From positions 1,984,001 to 2,048,000 of the forward strand of contig NZ_CP063400.1 in the NCBI RefSeq assembly GCF_021729865.1: DNA of 64,000 nt, read 5' to 3'. Each line of letters opens with the position of its first letter. The first letter of the stretch is position 1. The position numbers and the translations under genes were made by a program. Source of the stretch: Hydrogenophaga sp. SL48. Its GTDB lineage: Bacteria; Pseudomonadota; Gammaproteobacteria; Burkholderiales; Burkholderiaceae_C. Below are positions 34,657-43,825 of the stretch, one piece after another. The notes beneath the pieces are model-generated. The model was given only the letters and a program-made list of their open reading frames with translations, ran no database searches and was not told the DNA's origin.

Positions 34657-35832
34657 GGAAGGTCTGCACAACACCCGCTACGGCGCGAGGTGATGCATGC
34701 AATTTCAAATGATGGCGATTTCAGGCTCACGAGGGCGCTTTGTTGGCCGATTTCGCCCTGATTCGTGGCCGTTGGCCGCATTCGGACGCACTCATCCTCG
34801 GGTCTCCTTCAAAAGCGTTCGGCGCACCATCCAGATGTTGGACAACGCAAACAGGGTGTGCAGCTGCGCCGTGTTCTTGGCCAATCCCCGGTAGCGCACC
34901 TTCACATATCCGAACTGGCGCTTGATCACCCGGAACGGGTGTTCGACCTTGGCTCGGATGCGCGCCTTGGTTTTCTCCAGCGCTTCCATGATCGAGCCCA
35001 TGGGCGTTTCCTTGTCCAGCGCCTTGCGATGGCTGGGCATCATGGCCACGTACCAGTGGACCTCGGGATGGTCCTTGATCACCTCATCGCGCTTGTGAAC
35101 GCCCCGGTAGCCAGAGTCGGCAAAGACATCGGTTTCGTCGCCGTGCAGCAGTTCGCTGGCCTGGGTGATGTCGTGCGCGTTGGCCGCTGTGGCCTTGACG
35201 GTGTGCACCAGGCCCGATTCGGCATCGACCCCAATATGCGCTTTCATCCCGAAGTGCCACTGGTTGCCCTTCTTGGTCTGATGCATCTCGGGGTCGCGTT
35301 CGCCGCTGTTGTTCTTGGTCGAGCTGGGGGCGGCAATGAGCGTGGCGTCGACGACCGTACCGCTCTTGAGCAGCAGGCCTTTGTCGGCCAGGGTGGCGTT
35401 GACCGTGGCAAGCAATTGCAGGCTCAAGTTGTGTTGTTCGAGCAGATGGCGAAAGCGCAGGATGGTGCTCTCGTCAGGCAAGTTCTCCTCACCCTGGTCC
35501 AGCCCCGCAAACTCTCGAAACATGGGCGTGTCGTACAGCGCCTCCTCCATCGCCGGGTCGGACAGGTTGAACCACTGCTGCAGGAAGTGAATGCGAAGCA
35601 TGGTTCGCACGGCAAACGGCGGACGACCACCCTTGGCGCCAGGCGTTGGTGCATGCTGTGCAATCAGCGACACCAGCTCGGTCCACGGCACTACCAGGTT
35701 CATCTCGTCGAGGAACTCGCGCTTGCGCGTTCTCTTGGTCTTGCGCTCGAATCCGCTCTCGCCCAGGCTCATTTGCTTCATGACGTCACTGTCTCACATC
35801 GGCCCACGGCGCCGCGGTTTTGCAGACCTTCC
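34657..35832 (-). mobile_element. Complete IS5-family insertion sequence
   Basis: A 1176-bp element with terminal inverted repeats GGAAGGTCTGCACAA (left) and, in reverse complement, GGAAGGTCTGCAAAA (right). It is flanked by a CTAA duplication at 34653-34656 and 35833-35836, matching the YTAR target rule of the IS5 group. It holds one transposase gene on the minus strand. Intact ends, duplication and open transposase suggest a recent insertion. Confidence 0.93.
34792..35781 (-). CDS. IS5-family DDE transposase
   Basis: 329 residues, full length for the IS5 group. The N-terminal DNA-binding region (MKQMSLGESGFERK) is followed by the DUF772-like part (RIHFLQQWFNLSDPAMEEAL). The DDE catalytic residues are D145 in GTVVDATLIA, D222 in DVFADSGYRG and E280 in RIRAKVEHPFRVIKRQFG. 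There is no frameshift, so it is probably functional. A truncated relative lies immediately to the right. Confidence 0.95.
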   Translation of the reverse strand: MKQMSLGESGFERKTKRTRKREFLDEMNLVVPWTELVSLIAQHAPTPGAKGGRPPFAVRTMLRIHFLQQWFNLSDPAMEEALYDTPMFREFAGLDQGEENLPDESTILRFRHLLEQHNLSLQLLATVNATLADKGLLLKSGTVVDATLIAAPSSTKNNSGERDPEMHQTKKGNQWHFGMKAHIGVDAESGLVHTVKATAANAHDITQASELLHGDETDVFADSGYRGVHKRDEVIKDHPEVHWYVAMMPSHRKALDKETPMGSIMEALEKTKARIRAKVEHPFRVIKRQFGYVKVRYRGLAKNTAQLHTLFALSNIWMVRRTLLKETRG

Positions 35833-35836
35833 CTAA

Positions 35837-35953
35837 CTGACGCGCGGACCCACCTGATAGTTCGGTGCCGATTGTGCAGCCTCATACTGTCCAAGCCGTT
35901 GATCAACGCATCCACTTTGGCACATCGATGCCGATCAGGGTGGGGGCGTCCAT
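35837..35953 (-). pseudogene. Possible N-terminal scrap of an IS110-type transposase
   Basis: Reading leftward from an ATG at 35953 gives MDAPTLIGIDVPKWMR and then a stop. The core LIGIDVxK resembles the first DEDD motif at the start of IS110-family transposases. Only about 16 codons match, so this is a weak call. Confidence 0.25.
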
Positions 35954-35964
35954 CCCATTGCTGA

Positions 35965-36534
35965 TTGCCCTTCTTGGTCTGGTGCGTCTCGGGGTCGCGC
36001 TCGCCGCTGCTGTTCTTGGTCGAACTGGGCGCGGCAATCAGCGTGGCATCGACCACCGTGCCGCTCTTGAGGAGCAGCCCCTTGGCCGCCAGCTTGGCGT
36101 TGACGGTGGCCAGGATCTGCAGGCTCAGGCGGTGCTTCTCCAGCAGATGGCGAAAGCGCAGGATGGTGCTCTCATCGGGCACGTAGTCCCCGCCCATGTC
36201 CAGCCCGGCGAATTCGCGAAACATCGGCGTGTCGTACAGCGCCTCTTCCATTGCCGGGTCCGACAGGTTGAACCACTGCGGCAGGAAGTGGATGCGCAGC
36301 ATCGTCTGCAGAGCAAACAGCGGGCGACCGCCTTTGCCACCAGGGGCCGGCGCGTGCGGGGCAATCAGCGCCACCAGCTCCGCCAACGACACCACCAGGT
36401 TCATCTCGTCGAGGAACTCGCGCTTGCGCGTCCTCTTGCTCTTGCGCTCGAATCCGCTCTCGCCCAGGCTCATTTGCTTCATGCCGGCAATGTCTCACAT
36501 CGTTCGATGGATGCCGAGGTTGTGCAGACCATCC
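35965..36534 (-). pseudogene. Truncated second IS5-family transposase
   Basis: The first 175 or so codons of a transposase close to the intact one at 34792-35781 (start MKQMSLGESGFERKSKRTRK, first catalytic Asp present). It stops matching after QTKKGNQ, so the second Asp and the Glu are missing. The right inverted repeat is retained at 36520-36534 (GGATGGTCTGCACAA in reverse complement). Many nucleotide differences from the intact copy show that it is a related element and not a recent duplicate. It appears inserted in an IS3 orfB. Confidence 0.88.
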
Positions 36535-37296
36535 GTGGCGGATCCAGAATCCGCGTCAGCTGGGTGCCGCCCATTGCCCGCTCGGCCACGATGGCCACCG
36601 CCTCATGGGTTGCATCATCGACCACGGTCAGGTTCTTGAGAGTGCGACCTTCAGCCGTTCGGTCAAAGACGAAGTCCATGGACCACACCTGGTTGGCAAC
36701 CATCGGACGTTGCAGGGGGGTGGCGGTCAGCCAGCGGGATCTTCTTGCGCTTGCGTTTCCTGACCTGCAGACCCGCCTCGGCATACAGGCGCTCGACGCG
36801 CTTGTGGTTAACGATCTCACGGAACTGGCGCACGTCAGGTAGATCATGCCCGCACCGTACCGTCGATGGCGTTGCGCCGGGGCGATGATCTTGTCCTTCA
36901 AGGCGCTGTTTCAGTCTGCAGCGGGCTCACAACGATAGGCGCTGGCGCTCATGCCGATGACGCGCAGTGAACGGCGTTCGCTCAGTCCGCAGCCGACCAT
37001 GTGGCTCACCATCTCGCGCCGTGCGGGTGCGTTCACCACTTTTTTCTCAAGGCTTCTTTCGTCACCTCGCTCTCAAGCATCGACTCGGCCAGCAGCCGTT
37101 TGAGGCGAGCGTTTTCAAGCTCGAGGTCCTTGAGGCGCTTGGCATCAGAGATGCTCATGCCACCGAACGTGTTGCGCCAGAGGTAGTAGCTGGCTTCCGA
37201 GAAACCGTGCCGACGACACAACTCGGCCACCGGCAGACCCGTCTCAGCCTCGCGCAAGAGGCCAATGATCTGCTCTTCCGTAAATCTCTTCTTCAC
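36535..37296 (-). pseudogene. Decayed IS3-family element (orfA plus broken orfB)
   Basis: orfA runs from a GTG at 37296 to about 37033 and encodes an 87-residue HTH protein (KKRFTEEQIIGLLREAETG, ending LESEVTKEALRKKW). orfB follows in fragments in different frames: REMVSHMVGCGLSERRSLRV, then an in-frame stop, KDKIIAPAQRHRRYGAGM, a shift, VNHKRVERLYAEAGLQV, another shift, and WSMDFVFDRTAEGRTL up to the junction with the IS5 remnant at 36534. The rest of the integrase core is lost. It is not able to transpose by itself. Confidence 0.88.
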
Positions 37297-37350
37297 GTCC
37301 AATCCCCTGTCCTCGGGATTGGACTCCAGATATTGAGCGTGAAAAGCACA

Positions 37351-37378
37351 AGGCCCGATACATTTCGGGACCGGGCCT
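37351..37378 (-). terminator. Terminator-like hairpin of the aceE-aceF-lpdA operon
   Basis: AGGCCCG and CGGGCCT pair around a 14-nt loop about 25 bp past the lpdA stop. On the minus strand the stem is followed by TGTGCTTTTC, a weak U tract. Confidence 0.6.
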
Positions 37379-37402
37379 CGTCGGGGTGTCGGGTAGGCCG
37401 TG

Positions 37403-39241
37403 CTACTTTTTCGACGGTGGCAAATCGGTACAAGACCCGTGCGCCACCTCCGCCGCCATGCCGATGCTTTCGCCCAGCGTGGGGTGCGGGTGGATGGTCT
37501 TGCCGATGTCGATGGCGTCTGCACCCATTTCAATGGCCAGCGCGATCTCGCCGATCATGTCGCCCGCGTGTGTGCCGACCATGCCGCCGCCGAGGATCTT
37601 GCCGTGGCCATGTGCCTCAGGGCTGTCGTCGAACAGCAGCTTGGTGACGCCTTCGTCGCGGCCGTTGGCGATGGCGCGGCCTGAAGCCGTCCAGGGGAAC
37701 AGGCCCTTCTTGACCTTGATGCCCTGCGCCTTGGCCTGGTCTTCGGTGAGACCCACCCAGGCCACCTCGGGGTCGGTGTAGGCCACGCTGGGGATCACGC
37801 GGGCGTTGAAGGCGGCCGCTGCAAGCTCCTTGTTGCCCTGCAATTCACCAGCGATGACTTCCGCCGCCACGTGCGCCTCGTGCACCGCCTTGTGCGCCAG
37901 CATGGGCTGGCCCACGATGTCACCGATGGCGAAGATGTGCGGCACGTTGGTGCGCATCTGGATGTCAACGTTGATAAAGCCCCGGTCGGTCACGGCCACG
38001 CCGGCCTTGTCGGCGGCGATCTTCTTGCCGTTGGGCGTGCGGCCCACGGCCTGCAGCACCAGGTCGTAGACCTGCGGCGCGGGGGCGGTGCCGCCCTCTT
38101 CCGCTGCGGCGAACGTCACCTCGATGCCTTCGGGTGTGGCCTTGGCCCCCACCGTCTTGGTCTTGAGCATGATGTTGTCGAAGCGCTTGGCGTTCATCTT
38201 CTGCCAGATCTTGACCAGGTCGCGGTCGGCGCCCTGCATCAGGCCGTCGAGCATTTCCACCACGTCCAGGCGCGCGCCCAGGGTGCTGTAGACCGTGCCC
38301 ATCTCCAGGCCGATGATGCCGCCGCCCAGGATCAACATGCGCTTGGGCACTTCCTTGAGCGCCAGCGCGCCGGTGCTGTCCACCACGCGCGGATCGTCGG
38401 GCATGAAGGGCAGGCGCACCGCCTGCGAGCCGGCGGCGATGATGCACTTCTTGAAGGCCACGACCTTCTTGCTGCCGGTCTTCTCCTGGCCGGTGCCGGT
38501 GGTCTCTTCCACTTCCACATGGTTGGGACCGACGAAGGCGCCGTAGCCGCGCACGGTGGTGACCTTGCGCATCTTGGCCATCGCGGCCAGGCCGCCGGTC
38601 AGCTTGCCGATCACCTTCTCTTTGTGGCCGCGCAGTTTGTCCACGTTGACCGAGGGTGCACCGAAGTCCACGCCGAGGTCGGCCATGTGGCTGACCTCGT
38701 CCATCACCGCGGCCACGTGCAGCAGCGCCTTGGACGGGATGCAACCCACGTTCAGGCAGACGCCACCCAGCTGGGCATAACGCTCGACCAGCACGACCTT
38801 CAGGCCGAGGTCGGCGGCGCGGAACGCCGCCGAGTAGCCGCCGGGGCCGGCGCCGAGCACGAGCACGTCGCACTCGATGTCGGCGCTGCCGCCGAAGCTG
38901 GCTGCGGCAGGGGCCACCACGGAAGCCGTCGCCGGAGCGGCAGCAGGTGTCGGCGCTGCAGCAGCGGGCGCTGCCGCTGGTACTGCAGGAGCGCTGGCAG
39001 CGCCCTCACCGTCCAGCACCAGCACCACCGAGCCTTGCTTGACCTTGTCGCCCAGCTTCACTTTGAGCTCTTTCACCACACCGGCGTGCGACGAAGGAAT
39101 CTCCATCGAGGCCTTGTCGGACTCCACGGTGATCAGCGATTGCTCGGCCTTGACGGTGTCACCGGGTTTGACCAGCAACTCGATCACGGCCACTTCGTCG
39201 AAGTCGCCAATGTCGGGAACTTGAATATCGATCAGTGCCAT
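37403..39241 (-). CDS. lpdA: Dihydrolipoyl dehydrogenase (E3) of pyruvate dehydrogenase, lipoyl-fused
   Basis: 612 residues. An N-terminal lipoyl domain (about 1-80; lysine in [13 protein letters not shown]) and an Ala/Pro-rich linker precede the E3 flavoprotein: [15 protein letters not shown], redox disulfide in [19 protein letters not shown]-binding [13 protein letters not shown], and the His-Glu pair in [10 protein letters not shown]. Lipoyl-fused E3 is typical of betaproteobacterial PDH. The ATG at 39241 is preferred over the one at 39247 because AAGGA lies just upstream at proper spacing. It lies 9 bp after aceF. A broken second copy lies 5 kb downstream. Confidence 0.95.
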   Translation of the reverse strand: MALIDIQVPDIGDFDEVAVIELLVKPGDTVKAEQSLITVESDKASMEIPSSHAGVVKELKVKLGDKVKQGSVVLVLDGEGAASAPAVPAAAPAAAAPTPAAAPATASVVAPAAASFGGSADIECDVLVLGAGPGGYSAAFRAADLGLKVVLVERYAQLGGVCLNVGCIPSKALLHVAAVMDEVSHMADLGVDFGAPSVNVDKLRGHKEKVIGKLTGGLAAMAKMRKVTTVRGYGAFVGPNHVEVEETTGTGQEKTGSKKVVAFKKCIIAAGSQAVRLPFMPDDPRVVDSTGALALKEVPKRMLILGGGIIGLEMGTVYSTLGARLDVVEMLDGLMQGADRDLVKIWQKMNAKRFDNIMLKTKTVGAKATPEGIEVTFAAAEEGGTAPAPQVYDLVLQAVGRTPNGKKIAADKAGVAVTDRGFINVDIQMRTNVPHIFAIGDIVGQPMLAHKAVHEAHVAAEVIAGELQGNKELAAAAFNARVIPSVAYTDPEVAWVGLTEDQAKAQGIKVKKGLFPWTASGRAIANGRDEGVTKLLFDDSPEAHGHGKILGGGMVGTHAGDMIGEIALAIEMGADAIDIGKTIHPHPTLGESIGMAAEVAHGSCTDLPPSKK

Positions 39242-39250
39242 CGTCATTCC

Positions 39251-40912
39251 TTAAAGAAGAACACGACGGAAGTCGCCGAGGATCTGACCGAGGTACGCGT
39301 TGAAGCGGGCCGCCGCGGCGCCGTCGATCACGCGGTGGTCCCAGGTCAGCGACAGCGGCAGCATCAGGCGCGGCTGGAAGGCCTTGCCGTCCCACACCGG
39401 TTCCATGTTGCTTTTGCAGACGCCGAGGATGGCGACTTCGGGCGCGTTGATGATGGGCGTGAAGTAACGGCCGCCAATGCCACCGAGGCTGGAGATGGTG
39501 AACGTGGCACCGCTCATTTCAGCCGGGCTCAACTTGCCGTCGCGCGCCTTCTTGGCGAGCTCGCCCATTTCCTGGCTGATCTGCAGCACACCCTTCTTGT
39601 CAGCGTCCTTGATCACCGGGACCATCAGGCCGTTGGGCGTGTCGGCCGCAAAGCCGATGTGCCAGTACTGCTTGTAGACCAGCGAGTCGCCGTCGATCGA
39701 GCTGTTGAACTCGGGGAACTTCTTGAGCGCGGCAACCGATGCCTTGATCAGAAAAGCGAGCATGGTGACCTTAACGCCGCTCTTCTCGTTCTCCTTGTTG
39801 GTGGAGACGCGGAAGGCTTCGAGGTCGGTGATGTCGGCGTCATCGTGGTTGGTGACGGCCGGGATCATGATCGCGTTGCGCAACAGGTTGGCGCCGCTGA
39901 TTTTCTTGATGCGGCCCATCTCCTTGCGTTCGATGGGGCCGAACTTGGCGAAATCCACCTTCGGCCAGGGGATCAGGCCCAGCTCGGAACCACCACCGCC
40001 GGTCGATGCCGGGGCCTTGGCCTTTTGGGCGGCGGTCTGCACCGCACCGGCCATGACCGATTTGGTGAAGCCCTGCACGTCGTCCAGGGTGATGCGGCCC
40101 TTGGGGCCCTTGCCCTGCACTTCGCTCAGCGGCACGCCGAGCTCGCGGGCGAACTTGCGCACCGAGGGTGAGGCATGCGGCAGGCCCAGCGCCGGGGTGC
40201 TGGTGGGGTTGTGGGCCGGTGCGGCTTCCACCGACGCTGTGGCGGCCGCAGAAGCGGCCACGGCAGCAGCAGCGGGCGCAGCGGCCTGGGCAGCCGGTGC
40301 GGCTGCTGGGGCCGAAGCGGCGGCGCCAGCGGCGCCCTCCAGGATGGCCAGCAGGTCACCGATGTTGACCGTGTCGCCGACCTTGACCTTGAGTTCCTTC
40401 AGCACGCCGGCGTGCGACGAAGGGATCTCCATCGAAGCCTTGTCCGACTCGACCGTGATCAGGCTCTGCTCGACCTTGATGGTGTCGCCGGGCTTGACGA
40501 AGACCTCGATGACGGCGACGTCCTTGAAGTCGCCGATGTCGGGCACGAACACCTGCACCGGGCCTGAAGCCGCGGGTGCGGCCGCAGGCGCAGCAGCGGC
40601 AGCTGGCGCGGCCACCGGTGCAGGTGCGGGCGCCGCAGCAGGAGCTGCTGCAGGCGCAGGGGCGGCGGCCTCACCGGCGGCTTCCACCACCAGCACCACC
40701 GAACCCTCTTTCACCTTGTCGCCCAGCGCCACTCGCAGTTCTTTCACCACGCCAGCGGTGCTGGACGGAATTTCCATCGAGGCCTTGTCGGACTCGACCG
40801 TGATCAGCGACTGTTCGGCCTTGACCGTGTCGCCCACCTTGACCAGCAGTTCAATGACCGCCACTTCGTCGAAGTCGCCGATGTCCGGGACCTTCACTTC
40901 TACCAGTGCCAT
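39251..40912 (-). CDS. aceF: Dihydrolipoyl acetyltransferase, E2 of pyruvate dehydrogenase
   Basis: 553 residues. Two N-terminal lipoyl domains, each with [13 protein letters not shown], are separated by long Ala/Pro linkers. The peripheral-subunit-binding domain ([20 protein letters not shown], ending [11 protein letters not shown]) precedes the catalytic domain, which has [15 protein letters not shown] near the C-terminus. It transfers the acetyl group to CoA and forms the complex core. It begins 18 bp after aceE. Confidence 0.96.
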   Translation of the reverse strand: MALVEVKVPDIGDFDEVAVIELLVKVGDTVKAEQSLITVESDKASMEIPSSTAGVVKELRVALGDKVKEGSVVLVVEAAGEAAAPAPAAAPAAAPAPAPVAAPAAAAAPAAAPAASGPVQVFVPDIGDFKDVAVIEVFVKPGDTIKVEQSLITVESDKASMEIPSSHAGVLKELKVKVGDTVNIGDLLAILEGAAGAAASAPAAAPAAQAAAPAAAAVAASAAATASVEAAPAHNPTSTPALGLPHASPSVRKFARELGVPLSEVQGKGPKGRITLDDVQGFTKSVMAGAVQTAAQKAKAPASTGGGGSELGLIPWPKVDFAKFGPIERKEMGRIKKISGANLLRNAIMIPAVTNHDDADITDLEAFRVSTNKENEKSGVKVTMLAFLIKASVAALKKFPEFNSSIDGDSLVYKQYWHIGFAADTPNGLMVPVIKDADKKGVLQISQEMGELAKKARDGKLSPAEMSGATFTISSLGGIGGRYFTPIINAPEVAILGVCKSNMEPVWDGKAFQPRLMLPLSLTWDHRVIDGAAAARFNAYLGQILGDFRRVLL

Positions 40913-40930
40913 GTTGTTGTCTCCGGAAAT

Positions 40931-43633
40931 TTATGCGTACAAGGGATTGATCTTGTCGACCTTGATGCCGTACTTCTTGATCGCCTCGGCCACCTTGGCC
41001 AACGGCAGCTTGCCCTCGTCGGCCAGCGAACGCAGGGCGGCGATGACGATGTAGTGGCGGTTGATCTCGAAGTGCTCGCGCAGCTTGCTGCGGAAGTCGC
41101 TGCGGCCAAAGCCGTCGGTGCCCAGCACCTTGTACGAACGGCCCTTGGGCATGAACGGGCGGATCTGCTCGGCGTAGTTCTTCATGTAGTCGGTGGACGC
41201 GACCACAGGGCCGGCGTGCTTCTCCAGCTGCTGCGCCACAAAAGGCACTCGCTGCGGCTCGGTCGGGTGCAGCATGTTGAAGCGCTCGGCGTCCTGGCCG
41301 TCGCGGGTCAGCTCGTTGAAGCTCGGGCAGCTCCACACATCGGCCTGCACACCCCAGTCGGCGGCCAGCAGATCCTGGGCGGCGATGCTCTCGCGCAGGA
41401 TGGTGCCGGAGCCCAGCAGTTGCACGCGCTGGTCGCCCTTGGCGCCCGGCTTGCACAGGTACATGCCCTTGATGATCTGCTCTTCGGTGCCGGCGGTCAG
41501 GCCCGGCATGGCGTAGTTTTCGTTCAGCAGGGTCAGGTAGAAATACACGTTGTCCTGCTTTTCCACCATGCGCTTCAGGCCATGGTGCAGGATCACGCCC
41601 ACTTCGTGCGCGAAGGTCGGGTCGTAGCTGATGCAGTTCGGGATCGTGCCGGCCAGGATGTGGCTGTGGCCGTCTTCGTGCTGCAGGCCTTCGCCGTTGA
41701 GCGTGGTGCGGCCGCTGGTACCGCCGAGCAGGAAGCCTCGCGCCTGCATGTCGCCGGCCGCCCAGGCCAGGTCGCCGATGCGCTGGAAGCCGAACATCGA
41801 GTAGTACACGTAGAACGGCACCATGATGCGGTTGCTGGTGCTGTAGCTCGTGGCCGCCGCGATCCAGCTGGACATGCCGCCGGCCTCGTTGATGCCTTCC
41901 TGCAGGATCTGACCGGCCTTGTCTTCCTTGTAGTACATGACCTGGTCTTTGTCGACCGGGGTGTAGTTCTGGCCTGCCGGGTTGTAGATGCCGATCTGAC
42001 GGAACAGGCCTTCCATGCCGAAGGTGCGGGCCTCGTCCACCAGGATGGGCACCACGCGCGGACCCAGGGCCTGGTCGCGGAGCAACTGCGTCAGGAAGCG
42101 CACATAGGCTTGCGTGGTCGAGATTTCACGGCCTTCGGCGGTGGGTTCCATCACGCTCTTGAAGGTGTCGAGCGAGGGCACGGTGAAGCTCTCGTCGGCC
42201 TTGGTGCGGCGGTGCGGCAGGTATCCCCCCAGCGCCTTGCGGCGGGCGTGCAGGTACTGCATCTCCGGCGTATCGTCGGCCGGCTTGTAGAACGGCAGCT
42301 TGGGCAGCTCGCTGTCGGGGATCGGCAGGTTGAAGCGGTCGCGGAAGATCTTGATGTCTTCGTCGGTCAGCTTCTTGGTCTGGTGCACGTTGTTCTTGCC
42401 TTCGCCCGACTTGCCCATGCCAAAACCCTTGACGGTCTTGATCAGCAGCACGGTCGGCTGGCCCTTGTGGTTCACCGCCTTGTGGTACGCGGCGTAGACC
42501 TTCTGCGGGTCGTGGCCACCGCGACGCAGGTTCCAGATGTCGTCGTCGCTCAGGTGCGCCACCATCTCCAGCGCCTTGGGGTCGCGGCCGAAGAAATGCT
42601 TGCGCACGTAGGCACCGTCATTGGCCTTGAACGCCTGGTAGTCGCCGTCCAGCGTGTCCATCATGATCTTGCGCAGGGCGCCGTCCTTGTCGCGCGCCAG
42701 CAGCGGGTCCCAATTGGAGCCCCAGAGCAGCTTGATCACGTTCCAGCCGGAGCCACGGAACTCGCCTTCGAGTTCCTGGATGATCTTGCCGTTGCCGCGC
42801 ACCGGGCCGTCCAGGCGCTGCAGGTTGCAGTTCACCACAAAGATCAGGTTGTCGAGGTTTTCGCGCGCGGCCAGGCTGATGGCGCCCAGCGACTCGACCT
42901 CGTCCATTTCACCGTCGCCGCAGAACACCCAGACCTTGCGGTTCTCGGTGTTGGCGATGCCGCGGGCGTGCAGGTATTTCAGGAAGCGCGCCTGGTAGAT
43001 CGCCATCAGCGGGCCCAGGCCCATCGAGACGGTGGGGAACTGCCAGAACTCGGGCATCAGCTTGGGGTGCGGGTAGCTGGAGAGGCCCTTGCCGTCCACT
43101 TCCTGACGGAAATGGAGCAGTTGCTCTTCGGTCAGGCGGCCTTCGAGGTAGGCGCGGGCGTACACGCCGGGCGACACGTGGCCCTGGATGTAGAGGCAGT
43201 CGCCACCGTGGTTCTCGCTCTCGGCGTGCCAGAAGTGGTTGAAGCCGGCGCCGAACATGTGGGCCAGCGAGGCAAAGGAGCCGATGTGACCGCCCAGGTC
43301 GCCACCGTCTTCGGGGTTGTGGCGGTTGGCCTTGACCACCATCGCCATGGCGTTCCAGCGCATGTAGGCCCGCAGCCGTTCTTCGATCTCGATGTTGCCT
43401 GGGCAACGGGCTTCCTGGTCGGCCTCGATGCTGTTGACGTAGCCGGTGTTGGCCGAGAACGGCAGGTCGATGCTGTTCTGGCGGGCTTCTTCGAGCAACT
43501 GTTCCAGCAGGAAGTGCGCGCGCTCCGGCCCCTCCCGCTCGATCACGGCGGCCAGCGCCTCCATCCATTCGCGGGTTTCCTGGGAATCGGCATCCCCCAC
43601 ACCACGGCCATTGAGAGCGTCGGACGCTGACAT
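40931..43633 (-). CDS. aceE: Pyruvate dehydrogenase E1 component (homodimeric)
   Basis: 900 residues, the length of the AceE type. It decarboxylates pyruvate with thiamine diphosphate. The ThDP motif is visible as CGDGEMDEVESLGAISLAA ending in the N-Q stretch VVNCNLQRLDGPVRGN. Active-site histidines lie in GHIGSFASLAHMFGAGFNHF and in the C-terminal half (GLQHEDGHSHI). AGGAGA precedes the ATG. It is first gene of aceE-aceF-lpdA; its control region of about 190 bp is shared with the divergent kinase gene. Confidence 0.97.
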   Translation of the reverse strand: MSASDALNGRGVGDADSQETREWMEALAAVIEREGPERAHFLLEQLLEEARQNSIDLPFSANTGYVNSIEADQEARCPGNIEIEERLRAYMRWNAMAMVVKANRHNPEDGGDLGGHIGSFASLAHMFGAGFNHFWHAESENHGGDCLYIQGHVSPGVYARAYLEGRLTEEQLLHFRQEVDGKGLSSYPHPKLMPEFWQFPTVSMGLGPLMAIYQARFLKYLHARGIANTENRKVWVFCGDGEMDEVESLGAISLAARENLDNLIFVVNCNLQRLDGPVRGNGKIIQELEGEFRGSGWNVIKLLWGSNWDPLLARDKDGALRKIMMDTLDGDYQAFKANDGAYVRKHFFGRDPKALEMVAHLSDDDIWNLRRGGHDPQKVYAAYHKAVNHKGQPTVLLIKTVKGFGMGKSGEGKNNVHQTKKLTDEDIKIFRDRFNLPIPDSELPKLPFYKPADDTPEMQYLHARRKALGGYLPHRRTKADESFTVPSLDTFKSVMEPTAEGREISTTQAYVRFLTQLLRDQALGPRVVPILVDEARTFGMEGLFRQIGIYNPAGQNYTPVDKDQVMYYKEDKAGQILQEGINEAGGMSSWIAAATSYSTSNRIMVPFYVYYSMFGFQRIGDLAWAAGDMQARGFLLGGTSGRTTLNGEGLQHEDGHSHILAGTIPNCISYDPTFAHEVGVILHHGLKRMVEKQDNVYFYLTLLNENYAMPGLTAGTEEQIIKGMYLCKPGAKGDQRVQLLGSGTILRESIAAQDLLAADWGVQADVWSCPSFNELTRDGQDAERFNMLHPTEPQRVPFVAQQLEKHAGPVVASTDYMKNYAEQIRPFMPKGRSYKVLGTDGFGRSDFRSKLREHFEINRHYIVIAALRSLADEGKLPLAKVAEAIKKYGIKVDKINPLYA

Positions 43634-43825
43634 GCTTGTCTCCTGTTGGTTTGAAATTGAGCTTACGGCGGGCTTCCCGCAGTGTCACGGATTTTTCCAC
43701 AAAACAGCGGCAATTTCAATATGTGCTTTTATATTTCATTATGCGGAATACTGCAGATATCAAATTTATAGCAGCCTGTGGCTTTTATCCTCTTGCAGGC
43801 AGGTGCCCACACGTAAACTCGGCGC

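Noticed and set aside
39251..40912. Two near-identical lipoyl segments in aceF as a recent repeat or assembly artefact
   Set aside because: Multiple lipoyl domains are normal in PDH E2; the two segments differ at many synonymous sites.
37871..43630. Long plus-strand open frames opposite aceE, aceF and lpdA
   Set aside because: Shadows of the PDH genes, for the same reasons. The repeated His-Gly-Val pattern is what an antisense reading of such genes gives.
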